DNA of 32,022 bases from Streptomyces narbonensis. Lineage in GTDB: Bacteria; Actinomycetota; Actinomycetes; Streptomycetales; Streptomycetaceae. Made by a program: the position numbers and the translations under genes. Of this stretch, positions 1-7,755 are shown piece by piece. Numbering within the stretch: the first letter of the stretch is position 1; each line of letters starts with the position of its first letter. The stretch spans positions 1 through 32,022 of the forward strand of contig NZ_BMSF01000031.1 of NCBI RefSeq assembly GCF_014649015.1, read 5' to 3'. The notes under the pieces were generated by a model, which searched no databases, had not been told where the DNA came from, and saw only the letters and a program-made list of their open reading frames with translations.

Positions 1-555
1 GGTGACCTGGGTCTTGCCGTCGGGACGCAGGTACGGGATGGTCCCGTTCTTGCGGACCTCGGTCAGGCGGCGCGAGAGCCGGTGCGCCAGGTAGATGGGC
101 AGCGGCATCAGCTCGGGCGTCTCGTCCGAGGCGTAGCCGAACATCAGGCCCTGGTCGCCGGCGCCCTGCTTGTCCAGCTCGTCCTCCGCGTCCCTCCGGG
201 AGGCGCCCTCGACGCGCTGCTCGTACGCGGTGTCCACACCCTGGGCGATGTCCGGGGACTGCGACCCGATGGACACCGACACGCCGCAGGAGGCGCCGTC
301 GAAGCCCTTCTTCGAGGAGTCGTACCCGATCTCCAGGATCTTGCCCCGGACCAGCGCGGGGATGTCCGCCCACGCCTTGGTGGTCACCTCGCCGGCGACA
401 TGCACGAGACCGGTGGTGATCAGCGTCTCGACGGCGACGCGCGAGGTGGGGTCCTCCCGCAGCAGTGCGTCGAGGATGGTGTCGCTGATCTGGTCAGCGA
501 TCTTGTCCGGGTGACCCTCGGTGACGGACTCCGAGGTGAACAGACGACGGGACAC
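1..555 (-). CDS. metK: S-adenosylmethionine synthetase (methionine adenosyltransferase), 3' end cut by window edge
   Basis: MetK makes S-adenosylmethionine from methionine and ATP in the cytoplasm. The 185 visible codons are the N-terminal part. They begin MSRRLFTSESVTEGHPDK, include the ATP-site GHPDKIAD near residue 14, and include the family signature GAGDQGLMFGYA around residues 130-141. The family is about 400 residues long, so a little over half lies to the left of the window. I chose the GTG at 553-555 because the family begins exactly here and a GGGAG-type ribosome binding site lies about 5 nt upstream. I looked for a SAM riboswitch in the leader and saw no recognisable one. The identification is certain from the motifs. 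Confidence 0.97.
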   Translation of the reverse strand, partial: MSRRLFTSESVTEGHPDKIADQISDTILDALLREDPTSRVAVETLITTGLVHVAGEVTTKAWADIPALVRGKILEIGYDSSKKGFDGASCGVSVSIGSQSPDIAQGVDTAYEQRVEGASRRDAEDELDKQGAGDQGLMFGYASDETPELMPLPIYLAHRLSRRLTEVRKNGTIPYLRPDGKTQVT

Positions 556-991
556 AACGCTCCCTGGGGTTGCAGCGGCTGCTGACTACACATGACGGAC
601 CGGAAGCGGACCGGCCGGCAGACGGCCGAACCGGATCACATTGAATCCGGCCCGCTCCTGACATCGCCAGAGCACCTGCCCCCTGAAGCGGGCAACAAAT
701 CCCCCTGCCCCACCCCCTATTGGCGCACGGGGAGCGCACGACGGGCGGCCGCGCGCCCACCCCCCTACCTAGGGGCGTTGACCGGTGGCAGCGGGGCTGA
801 TGTGGTCCCTGTTGCGCTGGTCCTGTTGCGCTGGTCCCCGTCGGTCCCGACCGACACGACACGCGTGACCGACACGCTCGTGACCAACGCGCTCGTGACC
901 GACACGACGCTCATGACCTGCGTGCTCCCGACCGACACGCACCTGCCGACACCCGCGGCCCGGCCGCGCGCGACCCGTGGAGAGCGCCCCC
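556..991. other. Intergenic region between divergent metK and GH84 genes, with degenerate short repeats
   Basis: This 436-bp stretch must hold the promoters of metK (leftward) and the GH84 gene (rightward). I see no convincing gene in it. Positions 762-775 hold a small palindrome, CCCCTA-cc-TAGGGG. From about 850 to 950 there are degenerate repeats built on a GTGACC(g/a)ACAC(g) theme, with several copies of gctcgtgacc or gcgtgacc at 15-20 bp spacing. GGACCGG is directly repeated near 597-615. No -35/-10 pair stood out clearly. Confidence 0.5.
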
Positions 992-3436
992 ATGCCCTCG
1001 ACCCGCACCACCGGCGAGCCCGGACGCACCCCGCCCCGGATCGCCGTCGCCGCCGCGCTGGCCCTGGCCCTGGGACTGCCCCTGGCCCACCCGGCGAGCG
1101 CGGCCCCGGCGGCCCCCGCGCCCACTCCCGCTCCCACTCCCACTCCCACCCCCGCGCCCGCGCCCGCGCCCACGCCCACAGCGAAAGCCACCGCCGACAC
1201 CAGCCCCGTCGCCGTCACCCCCGCCCCGCAGCGGTTCGCCCAGCGGGCCGACGCCGTCACCGTCACCCCGACCGTGACGCTGGTGACCGACCCGCGGACC
1301 GATCCGGCCGCCCTCCAGGTCGTCGAGAAGGCCCTGCGCGACGCCGGCGCCCGCACCCTCCAGAAGGCCGCCGCCCCCGTCCGCGGCCAACTGGCCGTCC
1401 ACGTCGGCGGAGTGCGCGAGAACCCGTCCTCGGCGGACGCCCTGAGCGCCCTCGGCATCCCCGGCCCGGCGGGGCTCCCCGCCGACGGCTACGTCCTCGC
1501 GGCGGGCCGCGCCGCCGACGGCACGGAGCGGATCGTGCTCTCCGGCGTCGACGCCCGGGGCACGTACTACGCCGCGCAGTCGCTGCGCCAGCTGCTGCCC
1601 CGCACCACCCGGTCGGGGGCTCGCCTCCAGGGCATGACCCTGCGGGACTGGCCGGCCGCCGCCGCGCGCGGTGTCGTCGAGGGCTTCTACGACACGCCGT
1701 GGACCCACGCCACCCGCCTCGACCAGCTCGACTACTACGGCGAGCACAAGCTCGACACGTACATCTACTCGCCGAAGGACGACCCGTACCTCCGGGCCAA
1801 GTGGCGTGAGCCCTACCCGGCCACCGAGGTGACCCGGATCCGGGAGCTGTCCGACCGCGCCCGCGCCCGGCACGTCGACCTCACGTACGCCGTCTCCCCC
1901 GGGCTCTCCGTCTGCTACAGCGCGCCCGAGGAGGCGCAGGCACTGGTCGCCAAGCTGGAGAGCGTCTGGGACATCGGGGTCCGGTCCTTCTCCGTACCGC
2001 TGGACGACATCAACTACACGACGTGGAACTGCGAGGCCGACAGGGAGCGGTTCGGCACGGGCGGCGCCGCCGCGGGCGAGGCCCAGGCGCTGTTCGTGAA
2101 CCGGGTGAACGAGGGCCTGCGCACCGCGCACCCGGACGCCGCCCCGCTCCAGACGGTGCCGACCGAGTACTACGACCTCGAAGCGACGCCGTACAAGAAG
2201 GTCCTGGAGGAGAAGCTGGCGGAAGGGGTCCTCGTCCAGTGGACCGGCACCGCGGGCATCGCCCCGGCCATCACCCGCGTCCAGGCGGCCGAGGCCCGGC
2301 GGCTCTTCGGCCACGACGTGCTGCTCTGGGACAACTTCCCGGTCAACGACTACGTCCCGGGCCGGCTGATGCTTGGCCCGCTGGAGGGCCGGGAGAAGGG
2401 CCTCCCCCAGGACCTCGCCGGCTACACCGCGAACCCGATGCCGCAGGCCGACGCCTCCAAGATCGGGCTGTTCACGGTCGCCGAGTACCTCTGGAACGAC
2501 CGCGCCTACGACCCCGGGGCGGCCTGGACCGCCGCGCTCGCGGAGCGGGCGGGCGGTGACCGGCGCGTCCGGCAGGCGCTGCGGACCTTCGCCGACGGCA
2601 GCTTCTTCTCCCGGATGACCGGCCGCCAGTCCCCCGAACTCGCCGCCGCCGTCGCCCGCTTCCGCAAGGCGGCCACCGGCGACCGGACCGCCGCCGCCGT
2701 CCTCGACGCGAAGTTCGCCGCGTTCGAGAACGCCCCGGCGGTGCTCCGCTCCGGCCTCCCCGACCGCCGCTTCGTCGAGCAGACCGGCCCCTGGCTGAAC
2801 TCCGCCGAGGCCTGGGGCACCGCGGCCCGGACCGCGCTCGCCCTGACCGGCGCCGTGCGCGAGGGCGACACCGCCGAGGCCGCGCGGCTGCGCGCGCTCC
2901 TCCCCGGCCAGGTCGCGCACGCCGGGTCGTTCACGTACACCCACCTGTACGGGCTGAAGATCCCCGTCATCGTCGCGGACGGGGTGCTGGACGCCTTCGT
3001 TCTCGACGCGATCGCCGAACAAGACGTGTCCCTCGGAGTGACCCCTCGCCCGAAGGCCTTCACCAACCTGGAGGCGGACCAGGAGAACCTGATCCCGCGC
3101 GCCGTCGACGGCGACGACTCGACGCATTTCCGCGGCCTCTGGGACCCGAAGCCCGGCGCCCACGTCGGCCTCGACCTGCGGGCCGAGCGGACGGTCGGCA
3201 AGGTCGAGCTGGCGCTCGGCGCGAGCGACCGGCCGCAGGGCTACCCGCGGCGCGGTGTGGTGGAGTACTCCCTCGACGGGACGGGCTGGCAGCCGCTCGG
3301 CGAGCTGTCGGGCGGCCCCGACACCGTCCTGACGGCCCCGGCCGGGACCAGGGCGCGGTATGTCCGGCTGCGGACCACCGAGGCGCAGACCGGCCTGGAG
3401 ACGTGGCTGACCGTGCGGGAGTTCCGCGTGAGCTGA
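992..3436 (+). CDS. Secreted beta-N-acetylglucosaminidase, glycoside hydrolase family 84 with C-terminal F5/8-type domain
   Basis: An exported hydrolase expected to release terminal N-acetylglucosamine from glycans by substrate-assisted catalysis. The 814-residue product has a signal peptide (about 1-38, hydrophobic core ALALALGLPL, then Ala-rich cleavage zone) and an Ala/Pro/Thr-rich linker. A GH20b-like N-terminal domain follows (about 75-200), then the GH84 core starting at RGVVEGFYDTPW and a C-terminal discoidin-like domain (about 690-814). The adjacent Asp pair in VPLDDIN, Asp338-Asp339, matches the catalytic pair of GH84 enzymes. I chose ATG 992 because GTGGAGAG at 977-984 forms a ribosome binding site for it. 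GTG 977 in frame is the alternative and adds five residues. Likely a mycelial chitin or peptidoglycan scavenging enzyme; the natural substrate cannot be read from sequence. Confidence 0.92.
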   Translation: MPSTRTTGEPGRTPPRIAVAAALALALGLPLAHPASAAPAAPAPTPAPTPTPTPAPAPAPTPTAKATADTSPVAVTPAPQRFAQRADAVTVTPTVTLVTDPRTDPAALQVVEKALRDAGARTLQKAAAPVRGQLAVHVGGVRENPSSADALSALGIPGPAGLPADGYVLAAGRAADGTERIVLSGVDARGTYYAAQSLRQLLPRTTRSGARLQGMTLRDWPAAAARGVVEGFYDTPWTHATRLDQLDYYGEHKLDTYIYSPKDDPYLRAKWREPYPATEVTRIRELSDRARARHVDLTYAVSPGLSVCYSAPEEAQALVAKLESVWDIGVRSFSVPLDDINYTTWNCEADRERFGTGGAAAGEAQALFVNRVNEGLRTAHPDAAPLQTVPTEYYDLEATPYKKVLEEKLAEGVLVQWTGTAGIAPAITRVQAAEARRLFGHDVLLWDNFPVNDYVPGRLMLGPLEGREKGLPQDLAGYTANPMPQADASKIGLFTVAEYLWNDRAYDPGAAWTAALAERAGGDRRVRQALRTFADGSFFSRMTGRQSPELAAAVARFRKAATGDRTAAAVLDAKFAAFENAPAVLRSGLPDRRFVEQTGPWLNSAEAWGTAARTALALTGAVREGDTAEAARLRALLPGQVAHAGSFTYTHLYGLKIPVIVADGVLDAFVLDAIAEQDVSLGVTPRPKAFTNLEADQENLIPRAVDGDDSTHFRGLWDPKPGAHVGLDLRAERTVGKVELALGASDRPQGYPRRGVVEYSLDGTGWQPLGELSGGPDTVLTAPAGTRARYVRLRTTEAQTGLETWLTVREFRVS

Positions 3437-3455
3437 CGTCCGCACCCGGTCACGG

Positions 3456-3493
3456 GGAGGGGGCCGGGGCGGCGGCACGCCCCGGCCCCCTCC
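3456..3493 (+). terminator. Strong hairpin terminator after the GH84 gene
   Basis: A perfect 15-bp stem (3456-3470 with 3479-3493, arm GGAGGGGGCCGGGGC) closes an 8-nt loop, 19 bp after the GH84 stop codon. It is not followed by a U-run, which is usual for Streptomyces terminators. Confidence 0.85.
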
Positions 3494-3523
3494 GACGCCG
3501 TCCTGGTCCGTCCGCCCCAGTCC

Positions 3524-3626
3524 GTACGTCACCGGCCTCGCCGACGCCGTCCCCGTCAGTACGTCACCGGCCCCTCCGACCCAGTCCCCGTCAGTCCGAC
3601 CCAGTCCCCGTCAGTACGTCACCGGC
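3524..3626. repeat. Short direct repeats between GH84 terminator and alcohol dehydrogenase stop codon
   Basis: The 13-mer GTACGTCACCGGC occurs at 3524-3536, 3559-3571 and 3614-3626. A perfect 20-bp unit, TCCGACCCAGTCCCCGTCAG, is repeated back to back at 3575-3594 and 3595-3614. The last 13-mer abuts the stop codon of the alcohol dehydrogenase. The array looks like slippage expansion of the 3' flank. Confidence 0.8.
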
Positions 3627-4679
3627 TCAGATCGTCGACGTGTCGATGACGAAGCGGTAGCGGACGTCGCTCGCGATGACCCGCTCGTACGCCTCGTTGA
3701 TCCGGTCCGCGCCGATCACCTCGATCTCGGCGCCGAGGCCGTGCGCGGCGCAGAAGTCGAGCATCTCCTGCGTCTCGGCGATGCCGCCGATCATCGACCC
3801 GGCGAGGGTCTTGCGGCCGCCGATGAGGGAGAAGAGGTTGAGCGCGACGGGCTCCTCGGGCGCACCGACGTTGACCAGGGCGCCGTCCGTCTTCACCAGG
3901 CTCAGGTAGGCGCCGAAGTCCAGCGGGGCGGAGACGGTGGAGATGATCAGGTCGAAGGTGCCGGCGAGCTTCGTGAAGGTCTCCGGGTCGCTCGTCGCGT
4001 AGTAGTGGTCGGCGCCCAGCTTGAGGCCGTCCTCCTGCTTCTTCAGCGACTGGCTGAGGACGGTCACCTCGGCGCCGAGCGCGTGGGCGATCTTGACGCC
4101 CATGTGCCCGAGGCCGCCGAGGCCGACGATGGCGACCTTCTTGCCGGGGCCGGTCTGCCAGTGGGCGAGCGGCGAGTAGAGGGTGATGCCGGCGCAGAGC
4201 AGCGGGGCGGCCTCGTCGAGGGCGATGCCCTCGGGGATGCGGAGGGTGTAGTTCTCGTCGACGACGATGTGGGTCGAGTAGCCGCCGTAGGTGGGCTCGC
4301 CGTCCTTGCCGAGCGCGTTGTACGTGCCGGTCATGCCCTGCGTGCAGTACTGCTCGAGCCCCTGCAGGCAGTACTCGCACTCACGGCAGGAGTCGACGAA
4401 GCAGCCGACGCCGACCCGGTCGCCGACCTTGTGCTTCGTGACCCCGGGGCCGACCTCCGCGACGACGCCCGCGATCTCGTGGCCGGGGACCATCGGGAAG
4501 ATGCCCTCGCCCCAGCCGTCGCGCGCCTGGTGGATGTCCGAGTGGCAGATGCCGGCGTACTTGATGTCGATGAGGACGTCGTGCTCGCCGACGGCCCGGC
4601 GCGGGACGGTGGTGCGCTCCAGCGGGGCGTGGGCGGCGGGTGCGGCGTAGGCGGGGACGGTGGTCGCGTTCGTGGTCAT
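3627..4679 (-). CDS. Zinc-dependent NAD(P)-alcohol dehydrogenase / aldehyde reductase, YahK-CAD type
   Basis: A cytoplasmic medium-chain dehydrogenase interconverting alcohols and aldehydes. The 350-residue length is standard. Catalytic zinc ligands are Cys45 (in GICHSDIH), His67-Glu68 (in PGHEIAG) and Cys162. The structural zinc site is Cys98, Cys101, Cys104 and Cys112 in the usual C-x2-C-x2-C-x7-C spacing. The Rossmann loop GLGGLGH lies at 186-192. The sequence belongs to the cinnamyl-alcohol/YahK branch, which usually prefers NADPH and reduces aldehydes; the substrate is not identifiable. It is divergently transcribed from an XRE regulator 128 bp away, which is probably its regulator. The ATG at 4677-4679 is the start that preserves the usual N-terminus. 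Confidence 0.93.
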   Translation of the reverse strand: MTTNATTVPAYAAPAAHAPLERTTVPRRAVGEHDVLIDIKYAGICHSDIHQARDGWGEGIFPMVPGHEIAGVVAEVGPGVTKHKVGDRVGVGCFVDSCRECEYCLQGLEQYCTQGMTGTYNALGKDGEPTYGGYSTHIVVDENYTLRIPEGIALDEAAPLLCAGITLYSPLAHWQTGPGKKVAIVGLGGLGHMGVKIAHALGAEVTVLSQSLKKQEDGLKLGADHYYATSDPETFTKLAGTFDLIISTVSAPLDFGAYLSLVKTDGALVNVGAPEEPVALNLFSLIGGRKTLAGSMIGGIAETQEMLDFCAAHGLGAEIEVIGADRINEAYERVIASDVRYRFVIDTSTI

Positions 4680-4723
4680 GGCATCAGCCTGCCGGAGTCC
4701 TCGGACATCACCCAGACACCTGC

Positions 4724-4767
4724 TCTGCCTACGACCGGCGTGCCTACCACTGGCAGGGACAGGCAGA
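4724..4767. promoter_or_regulatory. Candidate operator between alcohol dehydrogenase and XRE regulator
   Basis: A 7-bp inverted repeat, TCTGCCT (4724-4730) and AGGCAGA (4761-4767), with related gcctac and gcagg copies between the arms. It lies in the divergent intergenic region and is a plausible binding site for the adjacent MmyB-type regulator. Assignment is by position and symmetry only. Confidence 0.4.
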
Positions 4768-4793
4768 CCCGCCCGTCCGGTCGTGCGGCCTGG

Positions 4794-4799
4794 GATAAT
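4794..4799 (+). promoter_or_regulatory. -10 element of XRE regulator, probably leaderless
   Basis: GATAAT lies 8 bp before the ATG at 4808 and there is no ribosome binding site before that ATG. Transcription would start at or near the A of the start codon. The -35 region is weak. Confidence 0.45.
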
Positions 4800-4807
4800 C
4801 GGGTCAC

Positions 4808-5692
4808 ATGGATCAACGCATGGATCTCAGTGCCGAGCTCAGTGAGTTCCTGCGCTCGCGCCGGGCCCGGCTGAAGCCGGAGGACGTGGGTCTGCCGGAG
4901 TTCGGGCGCCATCGCCGGGTCCCGGGGCTGCGCCGGGAGGAGCTCGCGCAGCTGGCCGGTGTCTCCGTCGCGTACTACACGCGTCTCGAACAGGGCAACG
5001 GCCGCAATGTGTCCATGGAGGTCCTGGACGCGATCGCGCGGGCACTGCGGCTGAACGACTCGGAGCGGGCCCATCTGACGCATCTGGCGAAGCCGACGGC
5101 GAAGAAGCGCCGGCACGCGGCGGCCATCGCCCGCCCGCAGCACGTGCGGCCCGGTCTGCGGCATCTGCTGGACTCGATGGACGGCGTCCCTGCGCTGGTC
5201 GTCGGCCGGCGTCTCGACATCCTCGCCTGGAACCGGATGGGACGGGCGCTGCTCGGCGACTTCGCGGCGATGGACCCCGACGAGCGCAACGTGGCGCGGC
5301 TGGTCTTCCTCTGGGAGAACACGCGGGACCTCTACCAGGACTGGGAGTGCAAGGCGACCGAGGTCGTGAGCCTGCTCCGGCTGTACGCGGGGTGCTATCC
5401 GGACGATCCGAAGCTGCTCGCGCTGGTGGGTGAGCTGTCGGTGAAGAGCGACGAGTTCCGCTCGCTGTGGGCGGCGCACACGGTGGCGGACAAGGGGCAC
5501 GGGACGAAGCGGCTGCGGCATCCGCTGGTGGGCGAGATGACGCTGGCGTACGAGAGCCTGAAGGTGGCGGGTGGGGACCCGGACCTCGTGCTCGTGACGT
5601 ACCACGCGGAGCCGGGCTCGGCCTCGGCGGACGCGCTGCGGCTGCTCGCGCAGTGGGGCGTGGACGAGCCGGCGGCGGCCGCGCGGAAGTAG
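4808..5692 (+). CDS. XRE-family transcriptional regulator with MmyB-like ligand-binding domain
   Basis: A 294-residue DNA-binding regulator. The N-terminal helix-turn-helix is at about 30-75, with LRREELAQLAGVSVAYYTRL and a conserved EQGNGRNVS loop. The rest (about 105-285) is the MmyB-type domain, starting with the typical LLDSMDGVPALVVGRRLDI and NRMGRALLGDF segments. Homologues of this architecture are abundant in Streptomyces and usually sit beside, and control, an oxidoreductase gene. That fits the divergent dehydrogenase here. ATG 4808 is favoured because a -10 hexamer lies at leaderless distance; ATG 4820 (Met5) is the alternative. The stop codon falls inside a 25-bp tandem repeat described separately. 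Confidence 0.92.
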   Translation: MDQRMDLSAELSEFLRSRRARLKPEDVGLPEFGRHRRVPGLRREELAQLAGVSVAYYTRLEQGNGRNVSMEVLDAIARALRLNDSERAHLTHLAKPTAKKRRHAAAIARPQHVRPGLRHLLDSMDGVPALVVGRRLDILAWNRMGRALLGDFAAMDPDERNVARLVFLWENTRDLYQDWECKATEVVSLLRLYAGCYPDDPKLLALVGELSVKSDEFRSLWAAHTVADKGHGTKRLRHPLVGEMTLAYESLKVAGGDPDLVLVTYHAEPGSASADALRLLAQWGVDEPAAAARK

Positions 5693-5756
5693 CCCACGTA
5701 CGCGGACGCGGAAGTAGCCCACGTACGCGGACGCGGAAGTAGCCCACGTACGCGGA
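5682..5756 (+). repeat. Three perfect copies of a 25-bp tandem repeat spanning the XRE stop codon
   Basis: Copies are at 5682-5706, 5707-5731 and 5732-5756 and are identical. Each begins CGCGGAAGTAGCCC and ends CGTACGCGGA, so each carries an in-frame TAG (5690, 5715, 5740). The first copy encodes the C-terminus of the regulator. The end of the third copy is the left arm of the following terminator hairpin. Confidence 0.95.
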
Positions 5757-5793
5757 TGGCCCCCTCCATCAGGAGGGGGCCATCCGCGTACGT
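5746..5793. terminator. Bidirectional hairpin terminator between XRE regulator and L,D-transpeptidase
   Basis: A perfect 22-bp stem (5746-5767 with 5772-5793) closes an ATCA tetraloop. It sits between convergent genes and is symmetric, so it should serve both. The core arm is GGATGGCCCCCTCC. Confidence 0.92.
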
Positions 5794-5808
5794 ACGAGGG
5801 GGGCGGGA

Positions 5809-7062
5809 TCAGGCCTCCGAGCCGGCCTTCCAGTCGGCCCAGCTCATGTTCCAGCCGTTGAGGCCGTTGTCGGGGGCGATCGTCTTGTCCTTGGAGTTCT
5901 TGACGATCACGACGTCACCGACGATCGAGTGGTCGTAGAGCCAGGCGGCCTGCTGGTTCGGGTCGCCGGCGCCCTTGACGTCGTTCAGGCCGACGCAGCC
6001 GTGGCTGGTGTTGGCGGAGCCGAAGATCGAGTCCGGGCCCCAGTAGTTGCCGTGGATGAAGGTGCCCGACGTGGACAGCCGCATGGCGTGCGGCACGTCC
6101 TTGATGTCGTACTCGCCCTTGCCGTCGTCGTCGGTGAAGCCGACGGTCGCGCCGTTCATCCGGGTCTCCTTGAACTTCTCGGAGATCACCATCTGACCGT
6201 TGTAGGTCGGGTTCTCCGGGGAGCCGGCGGAGATCGGGATCGTCTTGATCGTTTTGCCGTCCTGGGTGACCGTCATGGTCTTGGTGGCGACGTCGACGGT
6301 CGAGACCTGGTTGCGGCCGATCTTGAAGGTGACGGTCTTCTGCTGGACGCCGAAGACGCCGTCGGCGCCCTCGACGCCGTCGAGGTCGAGCTTCAGCGTG
6401 ACCGTGGAGCCCTCGGTCCAGTACTTCTCGGGGCGGAAGTCGAGGCGCTGGCCGTTGAACCAGTGTCCGACGACCTCCTGGCCGGCGCTGGAGGTGACGG
6501 TGATGCCGCCCTGGACGGCGGCCTTGTCGGTGATCGCCTTGTTGAAGTTGATCGAGACGGGCATGCCGACGCCGACGGTCGAGCCGTCCTCGGGGGTGAA
6601 GTTGCCGATGAAGCTGTTGGCCTTCGAGACCGTCGTGAAGGACGAGTTCTCGTGGGCCTCCAGGCCGGCCGCGTCCGTGGCGGTGGCGGCGATCTTGTAG
6701 ACCGTGGCCCTCTCCAGCTGCTCGGTCGGCTTCCAGCTCAGCCCGTCGGCCGCTATCTCGCCCTTGACCGCGGTGCCCTCGGCGGACGTCATGGTGACGT
6801 CGGTGAGCTTGCCCTCGGTGACGGTGACCTTGGCGTCGTTGTTGATCGACGCGTTCTGGGTACCGGTCTTGGGCGCGATGGTGATCTGCGCCTTCGAGGT
6901 CTTGGCCGCCTCCGCCGCCTCGTCGACCTGGGACTGGGACGGTGGCGTCGCGGACCCGGAGGCGCTGCCACCGTTGTCGTCGTTGCACGCCGAGAGCACC
7001 AACACGCCGCCGAGCACCGCGGCCGCGACCGCCAGGCTCTTGCGGCGCTTGCCGTCCGTCAT
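5809..7062 (-). CDS. L,D-transpeptidase lipoprotein (YkuD domain, Ig-like domain)
   Basis: Cell-envelope enzyme forming 3-3 peptidoglycan crosslinks or attaching proteins to peptidoglycan, anchored outside the membrane as a lipoprotein. From the chosen start the product is 417 residues. It has a basic start MTDGKRRK, a hydrophobic stretch and the lipobox LSAC with lipidated Cys26. A Ser/Gly-rich spacer and Ig-like domains (about 45-245) follow, then the YkuD catalytic domain. The active-site motif is HGNYWG...SHGCVGL, with the nucleophile near Cys356. It resembles the LdtMt2 type of mycobacteria. The start is uncertain: GGAG lies 9 nt before ATG 7062 and 6 nt before GTG 7065, and an upstream ATG at 7098 is also in frame. 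Convergent with the XRE regulator. Confidence 0.93.
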   Translation of the reverse strand: MTDGKRRKSLAVAAAVLGGVLVLSACNDDNGGSASGSATPPSQSQVDEAAEAAKTSKAQITIAPKTGTQNASINNDAKVTVTEGKLTDVTMTSAEGTAVKGEIAADGLSWKPTEQLERATVYKIAATATDAAGLEAHENSSFTTVSKANSFIGNFTPEDGSTVGVGMPVSINFNKAITDKAAVQGGITVTSSAGQEVVGHWFNGQRLDFRPEKYWTEGSTVTLKLDLDGVEGADGVFGVQQKTVTFKIGRNQVSTVDVATKTMTVTQDGKTIKTIPISAGSPENPTYNGQMVISEKFKETRMNGATVGFTDDDGKGEYDIKDVPHAMRLSTSGTFIHGNYWGPDSIFGSANTSHGCVGLNDVKGAGDPNQQAAWLYDHSIVGDVVIVKNSKDKTIAPDNGLNGWNMSWADWKAGSEA

Positions 7063-7093
7063 CACACGCATCTCCATCGTCGCCGAATCCCAG

Positions 7094-7122
7094 GCCAACG
7101 CTCAGCAGCGCTTGCCAACGCT
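7094..7122. promoter_or_regulatory. Direct repeats in the promoter region of the L,D-transpeptidase
   Basis: GCCAACGCT occurs at 7094-7102 and 7114-7122, exactly 20 bp apart (two helical turns), on the upstream side of the L,D-transpeptidase start. The spacing suits a regulator binding one face of the DNA. No regulator is identified. Confidence 0.35.
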
Positions 7123-7232
7123 TACCTAAATACCCATGACACCCCGTCCGGTTCCGGAACCGGTCGGTTTGTGGGGAACGCCACTGCTCGACACGCACGA
7201 GTGGAGCGTTCGGTTCCCGAGGGCGTGAGAAA

Positions 7233-7257
7233 GGCCCCGGGACACCGTCCCGAGGCC
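7233..7257 (-). terminator. Hairpin terminator after the small acidic protein gene
   Basis: An 11-bp stem with one mismatch (7233-7243 with 7247-7257, arm GGCCCCGGGAC) and a 3-nt loop, 22 bp past the stop codon of the gene at 7280-7645. Confidence 0.65.
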
Positions 7258-7279
7258 ATGTGAGCTGCTGCTCCGCTCT

Positions 7280-7645
7280 CTAGGCCCGGCCGCCGTCCAC
7301 GTCGTCCGTGCCGTCGGTGCCGTCCGTGTCCTCCTCATCTTCCTCGCCCAGGTCCCACTCCAGGGCATCGGGGTCGTACTCGACCTCCTCGGTGCTCCAG
7401 GAGGCCTGGACCATCTCGATCCCGGGGACCTCGCGGATCAGGTCGAAGGGCTCGACGAGGTAGGCGAGGGCCTCGGCGCTGTCCTCGCGGGCGGCGGAGC
7501 GGGCCTGGACGCGCTCCTCCTCGGGCATGAACTCGTCGCCGTCGATCCGGCCCTCGGCGGCCTCGGTCAGCTCGGCGGGACCGTCGATCTCCAGGACGAG
7601 ATCGACACGAAGTCGCACAAAGCGCGTTGTCTCGGAAGTACTCAT
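7280..7645 (-). CDS. Small acidic protein of unknown function
   Basis: A 121-residue cytoplasmic protein with no signal peptide or membrane segment. The N-terminal 90 residues look like a small alpha/beta fold (TRFVRLRVDLVLEIDGPAEL, then helices). The C-terminus is strongly acidic with repeated Asp/Glu and TDGTDG. I do not recognise a family with an assigned role. The longer reading frame upstream to 7777 is rejected because it would cover the divergent promoter region. ATG 7643-7645 has TACGCT (7653-7658 on the minus strand) 7 bp upstream and no ribosome binding site, so it may be leaderless. It sits back to back with the LAETG protein gene. Confidence 0.8.
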   Translation of the reverse strand: MSTSETTRFVRLRVDLVLEIDGPAELTEAAEGRIDGDEFMPEEERVQARSAAREDSAEALAYLVEPFDLIREVPGIEMVQASWSTEEVEYDPDALEWDLGEEDEEDTDGTDGTDDVDGGRA

Positions 7646-7755
7646 GCGACGGAGCGTAGGGTCAGCGGGCTCCCGGCTTTCCCGCGACCCGCTGTTTTCA
7701 TTAGCATCTGCGGACCGACCGATGCGCGGTTTCCGCAAGGGGGATCGAAATTTCC

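Noticed and set aside
556..700. Possible SAM riboswitch in the metK leader
   Set aside because: No conserved SAM-I, SAM-II or SAM-IV core could be recognised; only GC-rich partial hairpins are visible.
911..3532. An 873-codon open frame on the minus strand across the GH84 gene
   Set aside because: It is the antisense shadow of a GC-rich gene. The product is low-complexity Arg/Gly/Val without domain features, whereas the plus strand encodes a clear GH84 enzyme.
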